Shown: positions 59,012 through 63,973 of the stretch, piece after piece
How positions within the stretch are numbered: the first letter of the stretch is position 1
How the letters are laid out: every line of letters starts with the position of its first letter
Source of the DNA: Actinoallomurus sp.
GTDB lineage: Bacteria > Actinomycetota > Actinomycetes > Streptosporangiales > Streptosporangiaceae
NCBI GenBank assembly: GCA_025964625.1
Contig: JAOPYL010000361.1
Coordinates: 1-63,973, forward strand
Direction of reading: 5' to 3'
DNA length: 63,973 nt
Translations under genes and position numbers: made by a program
Notes under the pieces: model-generated
The model's input: the letters and a program-made list of their open reading frames with translations, nothing else
Databases searched by the model: none
Told to the model about the DNA's origin: nothing

Positions 59012-60215
59012 GGCCGGCGCCCGGATCGGGCTCCTGGGGGGCGCGGACGCGCCGGATGAGCAGCACGGTGGTCGTCAGCGCCCCCGCCAGGCCGAACAGC
59101 GCCGCGACGCCGACCCAGCCGCCGAGGATGACCAGCCCCGGTGGATGGCGTTCGACCTGGACCGGCCGCACCGGGCGGGTGTCGAACCGGCCCGTCCTGC
59201 CGCCGGCCACCAGTCGGTAGCCCCGCAGCCGGCCTGCCTCGGCGAGCGCGGTGGCGGCATTGACCTCACCGAAGCCGACCGACTCGTTGTACCCGGCCGG
59301 CGGCCGGCGGTCGGCGCCCGCGGCGATCGCCTGGGCCACGAGGGCGGGGGCCATGCGCGGGTACTCCGCTCTGACCAGCGCGGCCACGCCGGAGACGACC
59401 GCGCCGGCCTGACTCGTCCCCTCCCCGGTCCAGTACATGGTCTTCGAACCGGTGCTGAACACGCCGGTCCCGGGTGCCGCGACCAGCACGCTGGAGTTCC
59501 GGTCGGAGAACTTCATCGGCGCGCCGTCGCGCGTCACGGCCGCCACGCCGATGACGCCGGGGAAGCCCGCTGGGTAGGACAGCTGTGCGACGCCGTCCTT
59601 GTCGACCTTCTTCGGGTCCTTCGAGTCGCCGTCGTTGCCCGCCGAGGCCACCACGACGACCCCCTTGGAGATCGCGTACGCGACCGCGGCGCGCTCCTCC
59701 ATCGTCGCGCCGGGGCCGCCGAGTGACATATTGATGACGTCGGCACCGTGGTCCGCGGCATAGCGGATCGCCTTGGGCAGCGCCATCGCGTAATCCAGCC
59801 GGGTGCGGAAGAAGCTGTAGCCCGCCTCGTCCGGGTCGGCGATGGTCCGCACGGACAGCAGCCGGGCCTCGGGTGCGATGCCGATCATCCCGGCGCCGGA
59901 GCCGTGCCCGTGCCCGGCGATCAGCGAGGCCATCCAGGTGCCGTGGAACCGGCCAGGGCCCGGCGCGATGCCCCGGATGAGGTCCGGGCCGGTGGTGACC
60001 GACCCCGCGAGGTCGGGATGCGAGCCGTCCACACCGGTGTCGAGCACGGCGACGGTGACGCCTCTGCCCTTGGTGATGTGCCACGCCTGCTCGGCCGCGA
60101 CCGCGTCCAGCACCCACTGCTGCTTGTCCCGGATGATGTCCGCGTGCGCGGCGACGGGGGTGAACACCGCCGCGAGCGCCAGGGCCGCGGCCGCCGCGCC
60201 CCTCAGCACGTCCAC
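59001..60215 (-). CDS. Mycosin-like S8 subtilisin protease, membrane-anchored
   Basis: A 404-residue secreted and anchored subtilase. It has a signal peptide (about 1-26, AHA-D), the catalytic Asp in VAVLDTGVDGSHPD, His in RFHGTWMASLIAG and Ser in GEGTSQAGAVVSG, then a C-terminal transmembrane helix (about 368-390) and a basic cytoplasmic tail. This is the layout of mycosins, the proteases of type VII (ESX) secretion. No eccB, eccC, eccD, eccE or esx gene is nearby. The GTG start overlaps the upstream membrane-protein gene by 13 bp, so the two are coupled. Confidence 0.9.
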   Translation of the reverse strand: MDVLRGAAAAALALAAVFTPVAAHADIIRDKQQWVLDAVAAEQAWHITKGRGVTVAVLDTGVDGSHPDLAGSVTTGPDLIRGIAPGPGRFHGTWMASLIAGHGHGSGAGMIGIAPEARLLSVRTIADPDEAGYSFFRTRLDYAMALPKAIRYAADHGADVINMSLGGPGATMEERAAVAYAISKGVVVVASAGNDGDSKDPKKVDKDGVAQLSYPAGFPGVIGVAAVTRDGAPMKFSDRNSSVLVAAPGTGVFSTGSKTMYWTGEGTSQAGAVVSGVAALVRAEYPRMAPALVAQAIAAGADRRPPAGYNESVGFGEVNAATALAEAGRLRGYRLVAGGRTGRFDTRPVRPVQVERHPPGLVILGGWVGVAALFGLAGALTTTVLLIRRVRAPQEPDPGAGRAR

Positions 60216-61033
60216 TCCCGTTTCTGCGAGCAGTCGGGCTGGACTGGGAGAGCCAGTGCCTCGACGATGTTGCCGCCGACCTCCGGCGCGAGCAGGAAGG
60301 CGCCGGTGTGCTTCTCCAGCACGGCGGCGGCCGGGCGTCCGTCGGTCTGCCCGGCCACGGTGAGTACGACGTACGGCCCGGACTGACCGGCCGAGACGTA
60401 CTGCCGTGCGGCGTCGTCGAAGCGGGACGTCACGGTCTGCGGGAACGCCAGCGCGTGCAGGGAGGCGCCGGCGGTGGTCGGATCCGGGGGCACGAGGGCC
60501 TCCCTCGCCGCGCTCGCGGCACGCTCGTCGGTCAGGACCGCGACGCCCACGGTGAGGACGATGCCCTGCAGCTGGTCAACGTAGGTGGCCCGCAGCAGGG
60601 CACGGCAGCCGTACCGCATGAGCACGGCAGCCGGTGCGGGGTCGATGCCGGTCGTGCAGCCCTTCTCCGGCGCGACGCCGACCCGCTGCGCGTGTTCCAC
60701 GCCGCCCTGTTCGGCGGTGTACGGCACGGCGTTCGGGAAGATCCTGTCGGCCGGCCAGGTGCGCCAGCGGTCGCCCACTTCCTCCGTGGCGGCCCGGTAG
60801 AGCTCCCATTTGGTGGGCTTGCGGTGGAACTCCCAGTAGACCCGGCCAGTGGCGAGGATCCCGACGGCGAGATAACCGACCGCCGTGATCACGGCCACGA
60901 CCAGCCAGAGCGTGCGCCTCTCATGCCACGGCCCCGGCTCGGGCGGTGGTTCCTCCGGTCCTCGCCACGACCCCGATTCGCCGGGGCCGAGTGCGGGCCA
61001 GCCCGGCCCGGAGGTTTGCGCCATATCTGACAA
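60203..61033 (-). CDS. Hypothetical single-pass membrane protein coupled to the mycosin gene
   Basis: A 276-residue protein with a Pro/Gly/Glu-rich cytoplasmic N terminus (about 1-40), one membrane helix (LWLVVAVITAVGYLAVGILA, about 43-62) and an extracytoplasmic domain of about 210 residues with four scattered cysteines. I do not recognise the domain. The TTG at 61033 has GAGGAAGG upstream; the ATG three codons later is an alternative. It overlaps the protease start by 13 bp. A protease partner or regulator role is possible from the coupling only. Confidence 0.8.
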   Translation of the reverse strand: MSDMAQTSGPGWPALGPGESGSWRGPEEPPPEPGPWHERRTLWLVVAVITAVGYLAVGILATGRVYWEFHRKPTKWELYRAATEEVGDRWRTWPADRIFPNAVPYTAEQGGVEHAQRVGVAPEKGCTTGIDPAPAAVLMRYGCRALLRATYVDQLQGIVLTVGVAVLTDERAASAAREALVPPDPTTAGASLHALAFPQTVTSRFDDAARQYVSAGQSGPYVVLTVAGQTDGRPAAAVLEKHTGAFLLAPEVGGNIVEALALPVQPDCSQKREWTC

Positions 61034-61174
61034 GGTTACTTGGCCTTCCTCGACGCCTTGTCAAAGATTGGGACGCCTGCCGGCCTTGGCACGAATGAGA
61101 CCGCCCCGGCCGCGTGCGCGGCCGGGGCGTCGAGGTGTGCCGACCGGCCCGCCATGGTGGGCCGGTCCACGTGA

Positions 61175-62353
61175 TCAGTACGTCGGCTGGGACGGGTCGA
61201 TCTGGTTCACCCAGGCCAGGACCCCGCCGCCGAGGTGCGCCGCGTCGGAGAAACCGGCGTCCTTGACGATCGCCAGGCACTCGGCGCTGCGTGCGCCGGA
61301 CTTGCAGTGCAGCACGACCTTCTTGTCCTGCGGCAGCCTCTCCAGCGCCGCGCCGGACAGGAACTCTCCCTTGGGGATCAGCGTGGCCCCCGGGATACTG
61401 ACGATCTCGTACTCGTTGGGCTCCCGGACGTCGACGAGGAAGATGTCGTCGCCCTCGAGCATGGCCTGCAGCTCGGTCGCCGTGATCGTGGAGTCTTTGG
61501 CCGCGTCGGCCGCCTCCTCGGAGATCGCTCCGCAGAACGCCTCGTAGTCATCGAGCAGCTCGGTGATCGTGGGGTTCTTGCCGCACAGCGGGCACTCGGG
61601 GTCCTTGCGGATCTTGACGCTGCGGTAGTTCATCTCGAGGGCGTCGTAGATCATCAGACGGCCGACCAGTGAGTCGCCGATCCCGGTGATCAGCTTGATC
61701 GCCTCGTTGACCTGGATGGAGCCGATCGAGGCGCACAACACGCCCAGCACGCCGCCCTCGGCGCAGGACGGCACCATCCCGGGGGGCGGCGGCTCGGGGT
61801 ACAGGCAGCGGTAGCACGGCCCGTGCTCGGACCAGAACACCGAGGCCTGGCCGTCGAAACGATAGATCGAGCCCCAGACGTACGGCTTGCCGAGCAGCAC
61901 CGCGGCGTCGTTCACCATGTAGCGCGTGGCGAAGTTGTCGGTGCCGTCGACGATCAGGTCGTAGCCGCCGAAGACGTCCATGACGTTCTCATTGGACAGC
62001 GCCTCGTTGTGGACTATTACCTCCACCAGGGGGTTGATCTCCCGGACTGTGGCCGCCGCCGACTCCGCCTTGGGGCGGCCGATGTCGGACTGGCCGTGGA
62101 TGATCTGGCGCTGCAGGTTGGACTCATCGACGACGTCGAAGTCGATGACGCCCAGCGTGCCCACGCCGGCCGCGGCGAGGTACATCAGCGCTGGCGACCC
62201 GAGGCCCCCGGCGCCCACGCACAGCACCTTCGCGTTCTTCAGGCGTTTCTGCCCGGCCATCCCGACATCCGGGATGATCAGGTGACGCGAATAGCGCCGG
62301 ACCTCGTCGACGGTGAGCCCGTCCGCGGGCTCGACCAGGGGTGGCAACGACAC
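61175..62353 (-). CDS. moeZ: Adenylyltransferase/sulfurtransferase MoeZ (MoeB-rhodanese fusion)
   Basis: A 392-residue fusion of an E1-like adenylyltransferase (about 1-265) and a C-terminal rhodanese (about 285-390). The ATP loop is VLCVGAGGLGSPALMYLAAAG. Zinc cysteines are CYRC and CPLC, and the catalytic cysteine of the first domain is probably in GVLCASIG. The rhodanese cysteine is in LHCKSGARS. MoeZ adenylates and thiolates MoaD-like and CysO-like carrier proteins, so it feeds sulfur to molybdopterin (with MoaE, 4998-5429), thiamine or cysteine synthesis. The GTG at 62353 has AGGAGA upstream. The M. tuberculosis homologue is Rv3206c. Confidence 0.94.
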   Translation of the reverse strand: MSLPPLVEPADGLTVDEVRRYSRHLIIPDVGMAGQKRLKNAKVLCVGAGGLGSPALMYLAAAGVGTLGVIDFDVVDESNLQRQIIHGQSDIGRPKAESAAATVREINPLVEVIVHNEALSNENVMDVFGGYDLIVDGTDNFATRYMVNDAAVLLGKPYVWGSIYRFDGQASVFWSEHGPCYRCLYPEPPPPGMVPSCAEGGVLGVLCASIGSIQVNEAIKLITGIGDSLVGRLMIYDALEMNYRSVKIRKDPECPLCGKNPTITELLDDYEAFCGAISEEAADAAKDSTITATELQAMLEGDDIFLVDVREPNEYEIVSIPGATLIPKGEFLSGAALERLPQDKKVVLHCKSGARSAECLAIVKDAGFSDAAHLGGGVLAWVNQIDPSQPTY

Positions 62354-62537
62354 GGTGTCTCCTGTGCGTGCTCGGGTTTTTTCGATACGGACACTCTGGG
62401 TCCTATCCACCCGACAACTCTCCCATGCGCCTTCCGCATTCCCGCAGCATGGCCCGGCAGCCAAAGTCCCCAACCGCATAGATCGCTAAATAACGGGCAC
62501 ATGGCAGCCGTACGTCCTCACGAAGGAGATGCACACC

Positions 62538-62732
62538 ATGGGCTTCATAGACAAGATCAAGAATAAGCTGCAGATGAGCAAGGGGCGCGGCAAGGAAGAG
62601 GCCGGCCGCGCCACCGGCGACCCGTACCTCAAGGCGGAAGGCCGCGGGGACCGGATGGAAGGCGGCGTCAAGCAGGCCGGCGAGCACGTGAAGGACGCCG
62701 GCAAGAATGTCCGCGACAGCTTCAAGAAGTGA
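62538..62732 (+). CDS. CsbD family stress protein
   Basis: A 64-residue, highly charged protein rich in Lys, Gly and Glu, MGFIDKIKNKLQMSKGRGK, with the CsbD-like EAGRATGD and GGVKQAGEHVKDAGKNV repeats. CsbD proteins are general-stress proteins of unknown mechanism. The ATG at 62538 was chosen because AAGGAG lies 9 nt upstream; an ATG three codons earlier is too close. It diverges from moeZ; the intergenic region is unusually A/T-rich for this genome. Confidence 0.87.
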   Translation: MGFIDKIKNKLQMSKGRGKEEAGRATGDPYLKAEGRGDRMEGGVKQAGEHVKDAGKNVRDSFKK

Positions 62733-62764
62733 TCACCACCGCGGGCGCCCTCGTCGACCCCTGG

Positions 62765-63679
62765 TCAACCGGCGGCGGGGGCGTCCTGCGGCATCCGTGT
62801 GTCCTCCAGGAGGGCGCGGAACTCACGTGCCACGGCCTCGGGCCGCTCCATCTGGGCGACGTGCCCGACGTCGGGGAGGACGACAACGCGGGAACGCCTG
62901 AAGACCCGGCCCGCGCGTACCGCCATCCTCGCGTCGACGAGCCGGTCGTGGCGGCCGTAGATGAGAAGTGTCGGCGCGGAGACCCGCGCGGCGTAACGCC
63001 AGAGGGAGCGCCGCATGTAGGCGGTGACGATCGCCCGTGACGACGCGATGATCGCCTCGGCGTTGTGCGCCAGCTGGTCCCGGCGCCGTGTGTCCGCGAC
63101 CAGGTCCATCAGCCGGTCGGGGTGAAGGCTCGCCGGGTCGGCGAAGCACATCTCGAGCGTGTTCTGGACTCGCTGCTCGGGGGAGAGCAGGGTGAGCCGG
63201 CGGATCGCCCACGGGCCGAAGCCGGGCATGGTCGCGGCCAGGATCCGGGCGGGGCCGTACCTCGGCCGCAGGTCGGGGAGGGCCGGGGAGATGAGAGTGA
63301 GCGTGCGCACCAGGTCCGGCCGGGTGCCGGCGAGGCGCGTCGCGATGGCTCCGCCGAGCGAGTTGCCGAACAGGTGGACCGGGCCGCGGCCACGTTTCTC
63401 GATCAGCCGTACGACGCTGCGCGTGTGCGCGTCGATCGAGTAGTCGCGGTCGGGAGGAGGCGGCGAGTAGCCGAACCCGGGCAGGTCCACCGCGTCACCG
63501 ACGAGCTCGTCCGTCAGCAGGCCCATGAGATCGGTCCAGTTGGACGCGGAGCCCGCCAGCCCGTGGACGAAGACGGCCGGCTCAGCGTCATCGCTGCGCG
63601 GGGGCGCCGTCCGCGCGAACACCTCACGGTCACCGAGGGATATCAGTTCCCCCGGCCAGTGTGGAATCGGTGCGCTCAT
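62765..63679 (-). CDS. Alpha/beta fold hydrolase
   Basis: A 304-residue serine hydrolase. The oxyanion-type motif is VFVHGLAGSASNW, the nucleophile elbow is LFGNSLGGAIA, the acid is in LIYGRHDRLVD and the histidine in LPDVGHVAQME. A helical lid lies around 150-210. There is no signal peptide. The substrate is unknown (esterase, lipase or C-C hydrolase). Its position near the moeZ and ATL genes recalls the LipV-type hydrolase of the mycobacterial neighbourhood, but I do not claim orthology. The ATG gives full length. The stop lies 32 bp from the csbD stop, convergent. Confidence 0.88.
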   Translation of the reverse strand: MSAPIPHWPGELISLGDREVFARTAPPRSDDAEPAVFVHGLAGSASNWTDLMGLLTDELVGDAVDLPGFGYSPPPPDRDYSIDAHTRSVVRLIEKRGRGPVHLFGNSLGGAIATRLAGTRPDLVRTLTLISPALPDLRPRYGPARILAATMPGFGPWAIRRLTLLSPEQRVQNTLEMCFADPASLHPDRLMDLVADTRRRDQLAHNAEAIIASSRAIVTAYMRRSLWRYAARVSAPTLLIYGRHDRLVDARMAVRAGRVFRRSRVVVLPDVGHVAQMERPEAVAREFRALLEDTRMPQDAPAAG

Positions 63680-63746
63680 ATAAGGGAAACAATACCGGTG
63701 TCGATTCTGTGCCCTCGCCCGGCTTGACCCGATCTTGGAAATAATC

Positions 63747-63779
63747 AGGGGCCCCTGACCACGAAGGTGAGGGGCCCCT
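63747..63779 (-). terminator. Hairpin downstream of the right-edge gene
   Basis: AGGGGCCCCT occurs at 63747-63756 and again at 63770-63779; the two arms pair perfectly, with partial pairing inside and the loop ACGAA. On the minus strand it is followed by GATTATTT. It lies 16 bp after the stop of the cut-off gene on the right, so it ends that transcript before the alpha/beta hydrolase gene. Confidence 0.75.
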
Positions 63780-63794
63780 TGGTGCTACTGACTG

Positions 63795-63973
63795 CTACTG
63801 AGCCGGCTCGCGGTGCGGCGGGCGGCCTTCGTGCCGCCTGTCCTGGCGGTCGTCGTAACGCCCGCCGCCGGAGCGGCCGTCGCGGCGCTGCGGGCCTCCG
63901 TCGTGACGCTCGCCCGCACGCCCCTCACGGCGCTCACCCTCGCGGCGCTCGCCGTACCGGCCGCCTGGACGCC
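63795..63973 (-). CDS. C-terminal Arg/Gly-rich tail of a probable DEAD-box RNA helicase (partial)
   Basis: Only the last 59 codons are in the window; the gene continues beyond the right edge. The tail is low-complexity, rich in Arg, Gly, Asp and Glu (GERREGERREGRAGERHDGG, then SGGGRYDDRQDRR), and ends at TAG. Such basic tails are typical of RhlE-type DEAD-box helicases, where they bind RNA, and mycobacterial rhlE (Rv3211) lies close to moeZ. The catalytic core cannot be seen, so the helicase call is an inference; any RGG-type RNA-binding protein would fit. Confidence 0.5.
   Translation of the reverse strand, partial: RPGGRYGERREGERREGRAGERHDGGPQRRDGRSGGGRYDDRQDRRHEGRPPHREPAQ

Noticed and set aside
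1-63973. CRISPR arrays, transposases, integrases or phage genes.
   Set aside because: No regularly spaced repeats and no proteins of these classes were recognised on either strand. The only long direct repeat is the duplicated lectin domain.

Overview
This is a very GC-rich actinobacterial chromosome segment with many GTG and TTG starts, 4-bp stop/start overlaps, a WhiB7 regulator, a mycoredoxin, AdnA/AdnB helicase-nucleases and a UPF0182 membrane protein. It looks like a filamentous soil actinomycete, perhaps Streptosporangiales/Thermomonosporaceae, but that placement is a guess. No rRNA, CRISPR array, transposase or prophage was seen. One initiator tRNA lies at the left edge and one cut-off gene at the right edge.

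The backbone is housekeeping. In order it carries UPF0182, a PPA1309-family protein, a PDZ/Lon-like protease, MoaE, a DUF2342 metalloprotease, an ABC1 kinase, whiB7, a SpoU methyltransferase with TesB and UvrD2, mycoredoxin, NudC, AdnB/AdnA, an alkyltransferase-like protein and MoeZ. From memory this follows the M. tuberculosis Rv3193c-Rv3206c neighbourhood. Metabolic islands interrupt this backbone.

Island 1 (8680-18475) is a LacI-controlled hexuronate operon. It encodes an ABC importer (binding protein, ATPase, two permeases), a KduI/IolB-type isomerase, a ManD-type mannonate dehydratase, a UxaA-type altronate dehydratase and a UxuB-type reductase. A palindromic LacI operator lies just upstream.

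Island 2 (28420-38781) has two parts. The first is a pair of secreted glycosidases (GH30 and GH18) that carry nearly identical ricin-type lectin domains. The second is a PTS operon that encodes the whole phosphorelay: a PfkB-family kinase, EIIC, EIIB and EIIA of mannitol type, a zinc polyol dehydrogenase, HPr and Enzyme I. A DeoR regulator is encoded nearby, and a shared A-rich motif lies upstream of both deoR and the operon.

Island 3 (45022-50560) is the most interesting region. An iron box precedes a tightly overlapping four-gene operon: ATP-grasp ligase, NIS synthetase, NIS synthetase, PLP decarboxylase. This is the order of the vibrioferrin genes pvsA-B-D-E without the exporter gene pvsC, so it is probably an iron-regulated citrate-based siderophore pathway in an actinomycete. 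A decayed vapBC toxin-antitoxin module follows it.

The whiB7 locus shows a full regulatory layout: a promoter with an A-rich WhiB7-like box, a roughly 450-nt leader with candidate upstream reading frames, and a strong intrinsic terminator just before the gene. The right end (58207-63973) holds a VOC protein, an alkyltransferase-like protein, a mycosin-like protease without ESX genes, MoeZ, a CsbD stress protein, an alpha/beta hydrolase and the Arg/Gly-rich tail of a probable DEAD-box helicase.
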